Positions 27,443 to 37,771 are shown, numbered from the stretch's first letter. The stretch is 64,000 nt of DNA from Arthrobacter sp. StoSoilB20 (GCF_019977295.1 NZ_AP024651.1:744001-808000); one strand, 5' to 3'. The notes: generated by a model from the letters alone, not told the origin. A program made the numbers and translations.

Positions 27443-29052
27443 GGTTTCTCCTGGTTCCGGTGGGTTGTTGTTGTCGGTTCGATGGGTGCAGCCGTTGCTG
27501 TTTCCACGGGAGCTGCCTGCTCAGGTGGTCCTGCGAACTGCTCGGACGGTCCTGCGAAAACTGCTGCAGGGCGGTTCCGGCGGATGAGCTTGAGGACCAG
27601 CGGCCAGGCCAGGATGATCGCGATGATGACGTAGATTCCGATTGCGATCGGCTCACTGAAGAGCCCGGCCGGGTCTCCGGCACTGAGCTGCAGTGTCTTG
27701 CGCAGCTGGCCTTCCAAACGGGGGCCAAGAATGACGCCCAGGATGAGCGGCAAGACGGGGAGGCCGAACCGCCGCATCATGAAACCAAGTGCACCGAGGA
27801 CCAGCAGGATCACCAGGTCGAACGCCTGCAGGTTCACCGAGTAGGCGCCCAGGGTGGCGAAGAACAGGATGCCTGCGTACAGGTACGGGCGGGGGAGCTG
27901 CAGGAGCTTGGCCCACAGGGGTGCCAGCGGCAGGTTGATCAGCAGGAGCAGGAGATTGCCAATGAAGAGGCTGGCAATCAAAGCCCACACCAGGGGTCCC
28001 TGACTGGAAAACAGCTGCGGTCCGGGCTGAATGCCGTAGGACGTGAACGCTGCAAGCATGACGGCGGCCGTTGCGTTGGTGGGCAGGCCGAGCGCCAGCA
28101 TGGGGGTGAGAGTGCCTGCCGCCGCTGCGTTGTTGGCAGCTTCCGGCCCGGCTACACCCTCAATTGCGCCGTGTCCGAATTCTTCGGGGTGCTTGCTGAG
28201 GCGCTTTTCCGTGACGTAGGAGAGGAAGGTGGGGATCTCGGCGCCGCCCGCGGGCAAAGCCCCAAACGGGAACCCAAACACTGTGCCGCGAAGCCACGGC
28301 TTCCAGGAACGCTGCCAGTCCTTCTTGCCCATCCAAGGACGGCCAACCGGAATGATGTGCAACGGGGTACGACGCAAGTGGGCGGCGACCCAGAGTGCCT
28401 CGCCCACGGCGAAGATGGCCACGGCCACCACCACAATGTCCAGTCCGTCAGAGAGCAGCGGAATGCCGAACGTGAGGCGGCTTTGACCCGTCACGGAATC
28501 GAGGCCCACCAAGCCGATAGCCAGGCCAAGGCCCAAGGAGGCAAAGCCGCGCAGCCGTGACTTGCCCAGTACGGCAGTGACGGCCAGCAAGGCCAGCATC
28601 ATGATGGCGAAATAGCTGGGGGAGCCCAGGCTGACGGCGAACTTCACAACGATCGGCGCACAGACCGCAAGGAGGGTGGTGCCGATGGTGCCCGCCACGA
28701 ACGAGCCGATGGCCGCCGTCGCAAGTGCCTGGGCGGCGCGACCCGCCTTGGCCATCTTGTTGCCCTCGATGGCAGTGACCACCGACGACGATTCCCCGGG
28801 AGTGTTCAGCAGGATGGAGGTAGTGGAGCCGCCGTACATGCCGCCGTAGTAGATACCGGCGAACATGATGAAGGCGCTGGTGGGTTCAAGGGCATAGGTG
28901 ACCGGCAGCAGCAAAGCCACGGTCATGGCCGGGCCGAGTCCCGGAAGGACACCGACGGCGGTGCCCAGGATGACGCCGATCATGGCGTACATGAGGTTCA
29001 AGGGGGTCAGGGCGGTGGAGAAACCGTCCATCAAGGAGGACCAGACGTCCAT
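27439..29052 (-). CDS. tctA: Tripartite tricarboxylate transporter, large permease TctA
   Basis: 537 residues, about 12 membrane segments. [20 protein letters not shown] and the [22 protein letters not shown] loop are family hallmarks. It overlaps tctB by one base and usp by four. It imports citrate or another carboxylate with TctB and TctC, driven by an ion gradient. Confidence 0.93.
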   Translation of the reverse strand: MDVWSSLMDGFSTALTPLNLMYAMIGVILGTAVGVLPGLGPAMTVALLLPVTYALEPTSAFIMFAGIYYGGMYGGSTTSILLNTPGESSSVVTAIEGNKMAKAGRAAQALATAAIGSFVAGTIGTTLLAVCAPIVVKFAVSLGSPSYFAIMMLALLAVTAVLGKSRLRGFASLGLGLAIGLVGLDSVTGQSRLTFGIPLLSDGLDIVVVAVAIFAVGEALWVAAHLRRTPLHIIPVGRPWMGKKDWQRSWKPWLRGTVFGFPFGALPAGGAEIPTFLSYVTEKRLSKHPEEFGHGAIEGVAGPEAANNAAAAGTLTPMLALGLPTNATAAVMLAAFTSYGIQPGPQLFSSQGPLVWALIASLFIGNLLLLLINLPLAPLWAKLLQLPRPYLYAGILFFATLGAYSVNLQAFDLVILLVLGALGFMMRRFGLPVLPLILGVILGPRLEGQLRKTLQLSAGDPAGLFSEPIAIGIYVIIAIILAWPLVLKLIRRNRPAAVFAGPSEQFAGPPEQAAPVETATAAPIEPTTTTHRNQEKP

Positions 29053-29555
29053 CAGAGGATTCCTTCCAGGAGCCCGGCCGGCAAAGCAATGCCCAGGCCG
29101 AGGTAGAAGCCGTAGAAGGTGAGCAGGGAAAGAGCCACGGAGATGATTCCGTCGCGGATGTACCGGCGGCTGCCCAAGGCAAGGACGCTGCCCCAGAACA
29201 GGATGGTGCCGGAGATGACCCAGCCGGCCCAGTCGATGAGCAGGATGTTCAACAGGAAGGCGCCGGCCAGCGGAAGGATGGTTTTCCAGTCCGCAGGGTG
29301 GGTCAGGTCCACATCCTCGCCTTCTTCGGCTTCACCTTTGCCGCCACGGAGGACGTTGATGGCCAGCATCACAGCGCAGATCAGGAGAATCCCGGCAACA
29401 ATGAACGGGACAGTCTTTGGACCCACGGGGTCCGATTTCGAGTACGGGGTTACCAGGCCGTTGGCGTCCAGGAAGACGAGGACCCCAACCACGCCGAGCA
29501 GGAGGGCTACCCCCAGCTCGGCGCGGCCTTTCAAGCCTGTTGCTGGAGAGCTCAC
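29052..29555 (-). CDS. tctB: Tripartite tricarboxylate transporter, small permease TctB
   Basis: 167 residues from a GTG that overlaps the tctC stop (GTGA). Four membrane helices, [20 protein letters not shown] first. It stabilises the TctA channel and completes the uptake complex. Confidence 0.87.
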   Translation of the reverse strand: MSSPATGLKGRAELGVALLLGVVGVLVFLDANGLVTPYSKSDPVGPKTVPFIVAGILLICAVMLAINVLRGGKGEAEEGEDVDLTHPADWKTILPLAGAFLLNILLIDWAGWVISGTILFWGSVLALGSRRYIRDGIISVALSLLTFYGFYLGLGIALPAGLLEGIL

Positions 29556-30562
29556 GCCAAACCAAGCTTGGTGAGGACGTCCGCCACCCGCTTGTCCTGG
29601 TCGGTCAGGAAGGTCTTGAACTCATCGCCGGTGACAAAGGCATCGGTCCAGCTGTGGGTCTTCAGTGCTTCCTTCCAGCCGGCAGACTCGTGCATCTTCT
29701 CGAGTGCGGCAATCAGGGACTGCTTGTCGGCATCGCTGATGCCCGGAGGGGCCACAACGCCGCGCCAGTTGCTGAACACCAGGTCAATGTTGGATTCCTT
29801 GAGCGTCGGGGCATCCACGCCTTCAAGCCGCTTCTCGCCGCTGGTGGCAAGGACTCGGACTTCTCCGGACTTGATCTGCTCCAGGTACTCGCCGGCACCC
29901 GAGGCTGCAAAGCCGAGCTTGTTGCCCAGGATGGCGGGAAGGAGATCGCCGCCGCCGTCGTAGGAGACAAAGTTGACCTTGGTGGCGTCAATGCCCACAG
30001 CACCTGCCAACTGCATCGGCAGAAGGTGGTCCGGGCCGCCGGGGGAGGAGCCGCCGCCAACGGAGATGGAAGCGGGATCGGCCTTCCATGCCTTCACCAG
30101 ATCATCAATGGTCTTGTAAGGGGAGTCCTTGCTGACCATGATGGCGCCGGGCTCTTCAATCAGCTTGGCCAAAGGAGTGGTGTCCGTCAGCTTGGACTGG
30201 GACTTGTTGGTGTAGCTGGCACCCACAACGCCCAGGCCCATGAGCATAGTGAGGTCGCCATTGCCCTTTTCATTCACCACACGGGCCAGGCCCACTGTGC
30301 CGCCTGCACCGGCAAGGTTGAACACCTCGGTGTTGTTGGCGATCTTCTCATCGTCCAGGACCTTGGCCGCGGCCCGGGCGGTGGTGTCATAACCGCCACC
30401 GGGAGTATTCGGGACCATGATCTGCAGGCCGGTGATCGGTCCGGCAGCAGCGCCGGAGCTTTCAGTACCGGTGGAGCTCTTACCTGTGGCACCGCAGCCG
30501 GTGGCCATCAGGGCGATGCCGGCGGCGACGGCGGCGATTCGCAATGCGCGGATCTGGCGCAT
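29552..30562 (-). CDS. tctC: Tripartite tricarboxylate transporter, binding lipoprotein TctC
   Basis: 336 residues; signal with lipobox MATGC (Cys about 23), tethered to the outer face. Bug/TctC fold: MVPNTPGGGYDTTARAAAKVL near 50 and PLAKLIEEPGAIMVS near 130. It captures the carboxylate. It is transcribed away from a CitA/CitB-type two-component system, which is the likely regulator. Confidence 0.92.
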   Translation of the reverse strand: MRQIRALRIAAVAAGIALMATGCGATGKSSTGTESSGAAAGPITGLQIMVPNTPGGGYDTTARAAAKVLDDEKIANNTEVFNLAGAGGTVGLARVVNEKGNGDLTMLMGLGVVGASYTNKSQSKLTDTTPLAKLIEEPGAIMVSKDSPYKTIDDLVKAWKADPASISVGGGSSPGGPDHLLPMQLAGAVGIDATKVNFVSYDGGGDLLPAILGNKLGFAASGAGEYLEQIKSGEVRVLATSGEKRLEGVDAPTLKESNIDLVFSNWRGVVAPPGISDADKQSLIAALEKMHESAGWKEALKTHSWTDAFVTGDEFKTFLTDQDKRVADVLTKLGLA

Positions 30563-30796
30563 GGTGTTCCTCTTCTCATCATCGAAAATTCGGTGCAGGG
30601 CAATCAGCGTTGTGCCCCGTTGATTTGATGCTAGGTCCGCACGTGACGGCTATCACTCTTGTGTTCGCAGTGATCTTTAAGTTCATTGCGTTCACGGTCT
30701 TCGAAGGCCCCGTGGAGCTCTGGGGTATAGTTCCGATACGCCAAGCGGAGCAACCCCGGACCACTCCTTACTCCGGCGCCATCAAAGGATTCAGCA

Positions 30797-32530
30797 GTGA
30801 CTCGACTGACCCGACTGTCTCGAAGAAGAGGCATGTCCCTGGCCGGGCAATACCTGGTGTTGCAGTTGCTCATTGTCCTGGCCGTTCTGGTGGCAGTGGT
30901 AGCGATCTCCCTGGCCCAGTCGGCCGCCGCCTTCGAACGGACCGAAGGCCGGCGGGCATTGTCCGCAGCAGAGGCTCTGGGGAACAACCCCACCGTGCGT
31001 GCGCTGCTGCCCACCGCCGAACCACGCGGCGGATCGGCGCTGCCCGCCGTGGCCGAATCGGTCAGGACGGTCTCCGGTTCAGCGCACGTTGCGCTCGCAA
31101 AACTGGACGGAACCGTGATCACGGCCTCGGATCCGGGACTGATCGGCCGGCCCTTGCCGCTGGGGGAGAGCAGGGTCATGGAAGGACGGGCTTGGACCGG
31201 AGTCCTCAACGGCAGCAACGGGGCAGTCCTTTCGGCCCACGTGCCGGTCATTGACGATTCCGGAAACATGATCGGCATCGCTTCCATCAGCCGCAATTAC
31301 CCCTCCACGTTGGAAAGACTGGGCGATGCCGTCCCAAACCTCCTCACTTACCTTGGTGTGGCCAGCATCCTTGGAGTGGCCGGCTCCCTGCTGTTGTCGC
31401 GGCGCGTCAAACGGCAGACCCTGGGTATGGAACCGCGCGAAATCACGGGCCTGGTTGAAAACAGGGAAGCAATGCTGCAGGGCTTGAAGGAAGGCGTGGT
31501 GGCCCTGGACCCCCACGAACGGATCACCGTGGCGAACCAGAGCGCCCGCCAACTGCTGGGGTTGCCCGCCGACTGCGTCGGAAAGAAACTCCGTTCCCTT
31601 CACGTGGACCCGGCGTTGAAAACCGTCCTCACCCGCGAACAATCAGACCCGGACCAACTGGTACTTGTCGGGGAACGGCTGGTGGTCATGAACAGGGTGG
31701 CACTGCACTCCCACGGACGGGACATTGGCTCCGTGACAACACTGAGGGACCGGACGGAGCTGTCCTCGTTGGAAAGCGAACTCGGCGCCACCCGCACTGT
31801 CACGGACACCTTGCGGGCCCAAGCACACGAGTTCGCCAACCAACTCCACGTCATTTCGGGCCTCATCCAAATTGGCGAATACGATTCCGTGGTGCAGTTC
31901 GTCAACGGCGCCACCGTGGACCGCACCCGGCTCAGCGACGACGTCACCAGCCGCATCGAAGACCCGGCGCTCGCCGCCCTCCTCATCGCCAAAGCCAGCC
32001 TCGCCGCCGAACGCGGCGTTGAGCTGCAGTTGGATCCGCAGTCCGCCCTGCCTCGCGTGGATGAGGAATTGTCCCGTGACGTCACCACCGTGGTGGGCAA
32101 CCTGGTGGACAACGCGTTCGACGCCGTGACCGGCCGCGCCGGGGCCTTGGTCCGGGTGCTGGTGGTCGACTCGCACGACGGCGTGACGGTCACCGTCCGC
32201 GACAACGGGCCTGGAGTCCCTTCCGGGGCAACGGAGGACATCTTCCGGCAGGGTTTTTCCACCAAAGACCCCGGGCCCGGTGATGCAAGGGGCTTTGGGT
32301 TGGCGTTGTCGCGCGTGATCTGCCGGCGCTCCGGAGGCGGGCTGACCTTCTCCAACGACAACGGGGCTGTGTTCACGGCGCGGTTCAGGAAGGCGGATCC
32401 GGGCCCGGCCGTCTCAGGCAGGACCGACCCAGGCAACACGGGTCCAGGCAAGGCCGGCGCAACCGGTCCAGGCACGACCGGTCCAGCCACGAAAGACAGG
32501 AATTCCAACAAAGGGGCAACGCAGCCGTGA
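30797..32530 (+). CDS. Sensor histidine kinase, CitA/DcuS type
   Basis: 577 residues from a GTG (AAAGGA 7 bases upstream). Helices at about 18-40 and 180-201 bracket a periplasmic PAS-like sensor (VALAKLDGTVITASDPGLIGRPL); a cytoplasmic PAS follows (LKEGVVALDPHERITVANQSA). The H-box is AQAHEFANQLHVI with His344, the ATP region has NLVDNAFDAV and DNGPGVPSG. A Pro/Gly-rich tail ends the protein. Divergent from tctCBA, so it probably senses an extracellular carboxylate such as citrate. Confidence 0.92.
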   Translation: MTRLTRLSRRRGMSLAGQYLVLQLLIVLAVLVAVVAISLAQSAAAFERTEGRRALSAAEALGNNPTVRALLPTAEPRGGSALPAVAESVRTVSGSAHVALAKLDGTVITASDPGLIGRPLPLGESRVMEGRAWTGVLNGSNGAVLSAHVPVIDDSGNMIGIASISRNYPSTLERLGDAVPNLLTYLGVASILGVAGSLLLSRRVKRQTLGMEPREITGLVENREAMLQGLKEGVVALDPHERITVANQSARQLLGLPADCVGKKLRSLHVDPALKTVLTREQSDPDQLVLVGERLVVMNRVALHSHGRDIGSVTTLRDRTELSSLESELGATRTVTDTLRAQAHEFANQLHVISGLIQIGEYDSVVQFVNGATVDRTRLSDDVTSRIEDPALAALLIAKASLAAERGVELQLDPQSALPRVDEELSRDVTTVVGNLVDNAFDAVTGRAGALVRVLVVDSHDGVTVTVRDNGPGVPSGATEDIFRQGFSTKDPGPGDARGFGLALSRVICRRSGGGLTFSNDNGAVFTARFRKADPGPAVSGRTDPGNTGPGKAGATGPGTTGPATKDRNSNKGATQP

Positions 32531-33195
32531 TCAAGGTACTGATTGTCGATGACGACTTCATGGTGGCCAAGGTCCACGCCGGATTCATTCAACGGACACC
32601 CGGCTTCGGAGTGGTAGGGGTTGCCCACACGGGCGCCCAGGCACTGATCGAAACCCGGCGGCTCCAGCCTGACTTGGTGCTGCTGGACATCCATTTGCCC
32701 GATATCAACGGGTTGGAACTCATGCACCAACTGCGCGACGTCGCTCCGGACCTGGACGTTCTGGTCATCAGCGCCGCCCGGGAGGTGGAAACCGTGCGCA
32801 AAGCGCTGCGCGGCGGAATCGTCCACTACCTGATCAAGCCGTTTTCGCAGTCCGACCTGCAGGAACGGTTGCAGCACTACCTCAGCGCCTACCAAGGCCT
32901 GGATGCGTCCAAGGTAGAGGCGGAGCAATCGGATGTGAACCGCGTCTTCGGGCTGGGCATTTCCGAGCGGACCCTGCCCAAGGGGTGCAGCGTGGAGACA
33001 CTGGAACTGGTGGAATCGGCGCTGAAATCAGCGCCCGGTGACCTCTCAGCCGCTGAGCTCGCAGAGCAACTAGGCACCTCGCGCGTCAGTGCCAGGCGCT
33101 ACCTTGAGTACCTCCACGACGAAGGTGCGCTGGAAGTCAGGCTCAAGTACGGCGTCGGGCGTCCTGAAAGGCGATACGTCCTGAAGGGGCGGTGA
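32527..33195 (+). CDS. Response regulator, CitB/DctR type
   Basis: 222 residues from a GTG that overlaps the kinase stop by 4 bases (GTGA). Receiver with phospho-acceptor Asp54 in DLVLLDIHLPDI, and a C-terminal HTH (SAAELAEQLGTSRVSARRYLEYL, about 176-199). The likely target is the divergent tctCBA promoter. Confidence 0.92.
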   Translation: MIKVLIVDDDFMVAKVHAGFIQRTPGFGVVGVAHTGAQALIETRRLQPDLVLLDIHLPDINGLELMHQLRDVAPDLDVLVISAAREVETVRKALRGGIVHYLIKPFSQSDLQERLQHYLSAYQGLDASKVEAEQSDVNRVFGLGISERTLPKGCSVETLELVESALKSAPGDLSAAELAEQLGTSRVSARRYLEYLHDEGALEVRLKYGVGRPERRYVLKGR

Positions 33196-33216
33196 GCTGT
33201 TGGTGACAACAAAACG

Positions 33217-33264
33217 ACTGAAGCGGACGACGCCGGGTGGGAACCCGGCGTCGTCCGCTTCAGT
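33217..33264. terminator. Perfect 22-bp-arm hairpin after the two-component system
   Basis: Arms start ACTGAAGCGGACGACG and end CGTCGTCCGCTTCAGT, loop GGGA, followed by TTGTCTTT. It separates the convergent regulator and F420-reductase-like genes and can act in both directions. Confidence 0.82.
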
Positions 33265-33290
33265 TGTCTTTGGGTGCTTCCAGGCGCGCG

Positions 33291-33974
33291 TTACTTGGTG
33301 ACCAGGAGGCCGGTGTCCCAGTTGAAGTCCTCGAAGGCCGGGTTGGCTTGCATGGTCATCAGGACGAACTGGAAGCCCTCAAGTTCACGAGCCCGCTTCA
33401 GGGGTCCGACCACCAGGGGACGCATGCCGCCCGCGCTGACCAAGCCGCTGACGGCGGCCGTTGCTGCGTCGTCATCGCCCGCGATGAACACGTCCAGCGG
33501 CTTGCCCCCGGACTCACCGGCAACCAGGGTGCCGGCGAACGTGGTGTTGAAAGCCTTCACGACGTGGGAGCCGGACGGGGCGAGCTGGGCGATTTCCTCG
33601 GCGGCCGACGTCCCGGGCTCTACCACGAGGGAATCGAACGTCTCGAAGTTCACCGGGTTGGTGATGTCAACAATCGTCTTGCCGGCAAGGGCTTCGCCGT
33701 AGGTGGAGACGATGGACTTGGCGGCGTCGAAAGGAACCGCGAGAACCACGATGTCTCCTTGCGGAGCCGCTGCAGTGGTACCGGAGGTGACGCGGGCGCC
33801 CAATTCAGCGGCCAGTTCCTGGGCCTTGATGGGGTCCTGTCCGAGAATCTCCACAGTGAGGCCGCCTGCGAGAGCGCGGGTGGCGATGCCACGTGCCATG
33901 TTGCCGTTACCGATGATGGTCATGTTGGTCATGGGAGTCTTCTTTCCGAGGATGCGGGCGAGGAAATTTTTCAT
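33291..33974 (-). CDS. NADPH-dependent F420 reductase-like oxidoreductase
   Basis: 227 residues. Starts MKNFLARILGKKTPMTNMTIIGNGNMARGIATRAL: the Rossmann glycine motif GNGNMA follows a short basic extension of about 14 residues, which may be dispensable (a Met at 15 could be a second start). The fold matches F420-dependent NADP reductase/ProC-like proteins. The donor cofactor cannot be proven; many actinobacterial members are called NAD(P)-binding proteins. It stands 80 bp after the catabolic operon. Confidence 0.82.
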   Translation of the reverse strand: MKNFLARILGKKTPMTNMTIIGNGNMARGIATRALAGGLTVEILGQDPIKAQELAAELGARVTSGTTAAAPQGDIVVLAVPFDAAKSIVSTYGEALAGKTIVDITNPVNFETFDSLVVEPGTSAAEEIAQLAPSGSHVVKAFNTTFAGTLVAGESGGKPLDVFIAGDDDAATAAVSGLVSAGGMRPLVVGPLKRARELEGFQFVLMTMQANPAFEDFNWDTGLLVTK

Positions 33975-34054
33975 GGAGTCTGCTCTGCTGGGGTTGTTTG
34001 TTGAAGCTACAACTAAATATAGATGCAGAAGCTTGAACTGTCAAGTAAAAGTCC

Positions 34055-34537
34055 CTAGGCCTGGACCCCCACGGTCTTCAGGTAGTTCCGGATCCCGTCC
34101 ACCACCATCTGGTGGTCCTCGTCAGAGCTCAGCCCGGACACGGTGATGGCCCCGACCACGCCGGCCCCACGAACACGGACGGGAAAAGAACCTCCGGCCA
34201 ATGTGTAGTCCTCGTGGGCTAGCCAACCGCCGCCCAGTGGGCTGTGCCCGCGGACCGAGAACTCCTCGGACAACAAGGCCGTGCTGTGCTCGAACCTCAG
34301 TACGGACGCGGATTTCCGGCGGATCCACTCTTCCTGGTCCGCCGTGGCGCCGGGAAGGACACACCGAAAGAGCATGAGGTTGTGCCGGCGGATATCGATC
34401 GCCACGCCAAACCCTGACGAGATCGCATGGTTCGCGATCAAGGAGCCCAAACGCCAGGCGTCGTGGTGGTCGAAGGAAGCGAAAACCAACTCTTCCTCCT
34501 GCTGCTTCAGCTCGGCGATGCGCGGGGAGTCAGTCAT
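34055..34537 (-). CDS. UPF0303 / HbpS-like (GlcG) protein
   Basis: 160 residues, GlcG/HbpS-fold signature GGGWLAHEDYTLAGGSFPVRVRGAGVVGAITVSGL (about 100-134). Relatives bind haem-like or glycolate-type ligands, but function is unsettled. ATGA overlap with the preceding dehydrogenase puts it last in the six-gene operon. Confidence 0.82.
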   Translation of the reverse strand: MTDSPRIAELKQQEEELVFASFDHHDAWRLGSLIANHAISSGFGVAIDIRRHNLMLFRCVLPGATADQEEWIRRKSASVLRFEHSTALLSEEFSVRGHSPLGGGWLAHEDYTLAGGSFPVRVRGAGVVGAITVSGLSSDEDHQMVVDGIRNYLKTVGVQA

Positions 34538-35586
34538 TGTGGGCCTCCTTCAGAGCCTGCTTCTTTAGAGTCAGCTTCTTCGGAGTCAGCGGCGTAGCGG
34601 AGCCCAATCTGCTGACGGATTTCGTCCATGGCCGCCATGATGGCCACGGTTTCACCCGGCGGCAGGATGGTGCCCGCAGTGGAACCGACCCGGATCAGGC
34701 GCTCCAACTCTGCAGCCTGGTACTGCATGCCCCGGCTGCTGACCGGTTGCTCGTAACGCTCCACAACGGTGCCATCGACGGCGAAAACCGTGAAGGGCAC
34801 CGGGTTGTACCAAGTGTGTTCAATGTCGATCCACCCGTCGGTTCCGATCACCATGGCACGGTTGGCGCTGGCGGCGTCGAGTTCGCAATCGACAATCGCC
34901 TGGGCACCGTTGGGGTACTCAAAGACGGCCGCCGTTTGGCGGTCAACGCCTGTGGCAGACATCGAGGCGCTGGCCTTGATCGACCCCGGCGTACCCAGGA
35001 TGTCGAAGGCAAAGGAGATGGGGTAGATGCCCAGGTCCAGCAGTGCGCCGCCGCCCAGTGCCGGATCATTCAGCCGGTGGGCGGGGTCCTTGGGGAGGCT
35101 TTGGTTGTGGGTGGCCACCACCTTGCGCACTTCACCAATGGTTCCGGCCGCGATGATCTCACGGATGCGGATCATGTGGGGAAGGAACCTGGTCCACATC
35201 GCTTCCAGGACCACCAGCCCCTTGGACTCGGCCAGGTCAACGATCTCCTGTGCCTCGCGGGCGTTCATGGTGAACGACTTCTCCACCAGTACGTGTTTGC
35301 CGGCGTTCAAGGCCAGCAGGGCATTCGCGTGGTGGAACGGGTGTGGCGTGGCCACGTACACAACGTCAACCATGGGGTCGGCGACCAGGTCCTCATAGCT
35401 GCCGTGAGCGGTGGCCACGCCGTACTCCCCAGCAAACGATCCACTCGACTCCAACGAGCGCGACCCCACGGCTTGGACCGTGAAACCGTTCTCCTTCAAA
35501 TCTTTGGCCTGGAGCCCGGCAATGAATCCCGTGCCGAGGATGCCCCAGCGGATGGTGCCGTCGGAGGTGCCGTTGCTGAGGGTCAC
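34534..35586 (-). CDS. Gfo/Idh/MocA oxidoreductase (third in operon)
   Basis: 350 residues from a GTG 4 bases after the stop of the upstream TIM-barrel gene. Rossmann start IRWGILGTGFIAGLQAKDL, EKSFTMNAREA lysine motif near 98, and LGGGALLDLGIYPISFA near 180. The C-terminus is an acidic tail (EEADSKEAGSEGG). It belongs to dihydrodiol/glucose-fructose-type oxidoreductases; its partner genes suggest sugar 3-oxidation. NAD(P) specificity is not obvious. Confidence 0.88.
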   Translation of the reverse strand: MTLSNGTSDGTIRWGILGTGFIAGLQAKDLKENGFTVQAVGSRSLESSGSFAGEYGVATAHGSYEDLVADPMVDVVYVATPHPFHHANALLALNAGKHVLVEKSFTMNAREAQEIVDLAESKGLVVLEAMWTRFLPHMIRIREIIAAGTIGEVRKVVATHNQSLPKDPAHRLNDPALGGGALLDLGIYPISFAFDILGTPGSIKASASMSATGVDRQTAAVFEYPNGAQAIVDCELDAASANRAMVIGTDGWIDIEHTWYNPVPFTVFAVDGTVVERYEQPVSSRGMQYQAAELERLIRVGSTAGTILPPGETVAIMAAMDEIRQQIGLRYAADSEEADSKEAGSEGGPQ

Positions 35587-35590
35587 GTGT

Positions 35591-36592
35591 CTAGTCCTTG
35601 CTGCTGAACGCGGCGTCGAAGGAGGTTTGCGACGCCGGGAAATCGAACTTCTTCAGTGCGGCCAGGGCTTCGGGGGCCCCGTGGAGCCGGTCCATTCCTG
35701 CGTCCTCCCATTCTATGGAGATAGGGCCGTCGTAGCCGATGGCGGTGAGGGCCCGGAAGGACGATTCCCACGGAACGTCGCCGCGTCCTGCGGAGACGAA
35801 GTCCCAGCCGCGTCGGGGATCGCCCCACGGCAGGTGGGAACCCATCACGGTGTTGCGGCCGGTGGGGCGGAGCTTGGTGTCCTTGCAGTCCACATGGTAA
35901 ATCCGGTCCTTGAAGTCCCAGATGAAGGACACGGGGTCGATGCCCTGCCACATAAAGTGGGAAGGATCCCAGTTCAAGCCGAACGCAGGACGATGGCCGA
36001 TCGCTTCGAGGGTCCGGACGGTGGTCCAGTAGTCGTAGGCGATTTCGGAGGGGTGGACTTCGTGGGCGAAGCGGACACCGCATTCGTCGAAGACATCCAG
36101 GATGGGGTTCCAGCGGTCGGCGAAGTCCTGGTAACCGGCGTCGATGACCTTTTCCGGTACCGGCGGGAACATGGCGACGTACTGCCAGATGGAGGAACCG
36201 GTGAACCCGACGACGGTATCCACCCCGAGCGCTTTGGCGAGGCGGGCCGTGTGCTTCATTTCCTCGGCGGCGCGCTGGCGGACGCCTTCAGGATCGCCGT
36301 CGCCCCACACCTTGGAACCAACAATGGCTTCATGGCGGAAGTCGATGGGGTCATCGCAAACTGCCTGGCCCTTGAGGTGGTTGGAAATGGCCCAAACCTT
36401 CAGGTTGTACTTCTCCAGGACGGCGAGCTTGGATTCGACGTAGCCGGGCTCATCCCAACGCCAGGCGTCCAAATGGTCTCCGGAGACGGCGATTTCCAGG
36501 CCGTCATATCCCCAGCCGGAAGCCAGCCGTGCGACTTCCTCGAACGGGAGGTCGGCCCACTGGCCGGTGAACAGGGTATACGGGCGGGGCAT
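35591..36592 (-). CDS. Sugar phosphate isomerase/epimerase family TIM barrel
   Basis: 333 residues from the ATG at 36592 (MPRPYTLFTGQWADLPFEEV); GGAG 6-7 bases upstream favours it over the ATG 15 bases earlier. Metal-site segments are VGFTGSSIWQY, FAHEVHPSEIAYD (Glu), NWDPSHFMWQ (Asp/His), HVDCKDTKLRP (His/Asp) and ISIEWEDAGMDR (Glu). Its position between three dehydrogenases suggests it isomerises or eliminates a keto-sugar made by one of them. Confidence 0.9.
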   Translation of the reverse strand: MPRPYTLFTGQWADLPFEEVARLASGWGYDGLEIAVSGDHLDAWRWDEPGYVESKLAVLEKYNLKVWAISNHLKGQAVCDDPIDFRHEAIVGSKVWGDGDPEGVRQRAAEEMKHTARLAKALGVDTVVGFTGSSIWQYVAMFPPVPEKVIDAGYQDFADRWNPILDVFDECGVRFAHEVHPSEIAYDYWTTVRTLEAIGHRPAFGLNWDPSHFMWQGIDPVSFIWDFKDRIYHVDCKDTKLRPTGRNTVMGSHLPWGDPRRGWDFVSAGRGDVPWESSFRALTAIGYDGPISIEWEDAGMDRLHGAPEALAALKKFDFPASQTSFDAAFSSKD

Positions 36593-36593
36593 G

Positions 36594-37757
36594 TCAGGCT
36601 CCTTCAAGAACGGATGCGTTGAGCTGGATCAGTGAGCTGTTTGCGGCTGCGGACTCTTCCACAGCGGCCAGGATGTGCTGGACGTTCAGGCCCTCTTCAA
36701 ACGACGGCGACGGCGACTCGCCGGCCGCGATCGCGGTGAGGAAGTCCCGGATCTGATGCGTGAACGTGTGCTCCCAGCCGATGATGTGTCCCTGAGGCCA
36801 CCACGCGCCCAAGTACGGGTGCTCGGGTTCGTTGACCAGGATCCGCCGGAAACCCTGTTCGCGGACGGGCACTGTGGTGTCCAGGAAGTTCAGTTCGTTC
36901 AGGTTCTCGAGGTCAAAGGTCAGCGCACCGAGCGAACCGTAGATTTCGAGCCGGAGGGAGTTCTTTTGGCCCGTCGCTACCCGGGAGGCTTCCACCGAAG
37001 CGATTGCCCCGGAGGCGAGCGAGAGGTTGACCCAGGCGGCGTCGTCGACCGTGACATCCTCTGGACCTTCTGCGCCGGGGCGCTGGTCCACGAAGGTGCG
37101 CAGGCGGCCCGAAACCTCCGTGACGTCATCACCCAGAAGGTAGAGAATCTGGTCGATGGCATGCGAGGCGATGTCGCCCAAGGCTCCGGAGCCCGCGGTT
37201 TCCTTGCGGAGGCGCCAGCTCATAGGGGATTCGGGGTCGGTCAACCAATCCTGCAGATAAGCGGCGCGGATGTGGCGGATGGTGCCGAGGCGGCCTTCGG
37301 AAATGAGTTCGCGTGCCAACGCCAAGGCCGGAACCCGCCGGTAGTTGAAGCCGATCATGGACTGAACACCGCGGGACCGGGCCTTCGCGGCGGCTGCGGT
37401 CATCAACTCGGCTTCACCCAAAGTGTTGGCCAGCGGCTTCTCCACGAGCACGTGCTTGCCGGCTTCCAACGCCGCGATGGCGATTTCGGCGTGCATCCAG
37501 CCCGGTGCGCAGATGTCGATGATGTGGATGTCGTCCCGTTCGATCACCGACCGCCAGTCGGTTGCCGATTCTGCCCAGCCGTACTTGGCGGCCGCTTCAG
37601 CAACGGCGTCGGCGTCCCGGCCAACAAGCACTTTCTGCTCGAAGGCCGGGACATCGAAGAAACTGGCGACGTTCCGCCACGCGTTCGAGTGGGCCTTGCC
37701 CATGAACGCGTAGCCGATTGCCGCAACACCCAGCGGCGTGTTTCCACAGGTAGTCAT
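36594..37757 (-). CDS. Gfo/Idh/MocA oxidoreductase resembling levoglucosan/glycoside dehydrogenases
   Basis: 387 residues. Rossmann start LGVAAIGYAFMGKAHSNAWRNV, EKPLANTLGEAELM, GFNYRRVPALALARELI and YLQDWLTDPESPMSWRLRKE. The last two segments closely follow the levoglucosan dehydrogenase of Pseudarthrobacter as I remember it, an enzyme that oxidises the 3-OH of a sugar with NAD+. That points to a keto-glycoside intermediate for the pathway. Its stop lies one base before the next gene's ATG. Confidence 0.9.
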   Translation of the reverse strand: MTTCGNTPLGVAAIGYAFMGKAHSNAWRNVASFFDVPAFEQKVLVGRDADAVAEAAAKYGWAESATDWRSVIERDDIHIIDICAPGWMHAEIAIAALEAGKHVLVEKPLANTLGEAELMTAAAAKARSRGVQSMIGFNYRRVPALALARELISEGRLGTIRHIRAAYLQDWLTDPESPMSWRLRKETAGSGALGDIASHAIDQILYLLGDDVTEVSGRLRTFVDQRPGAEGPEDVTVDDAAWVNLSLASGAIASVEASRVATGQKNSLRLEIYGSLGALTFDLENLNELNFLDTTVPVREQGFRRILVNEPEHPYLGAWWPQGHIIGWEHTFTHQIRDFLTAIAAGESPSPSFEEGLNVQHILAAVEESAAANSSLIQLNASVLEGA

Positions 37758-37771
37758 AGTGTTCCCCGCCT

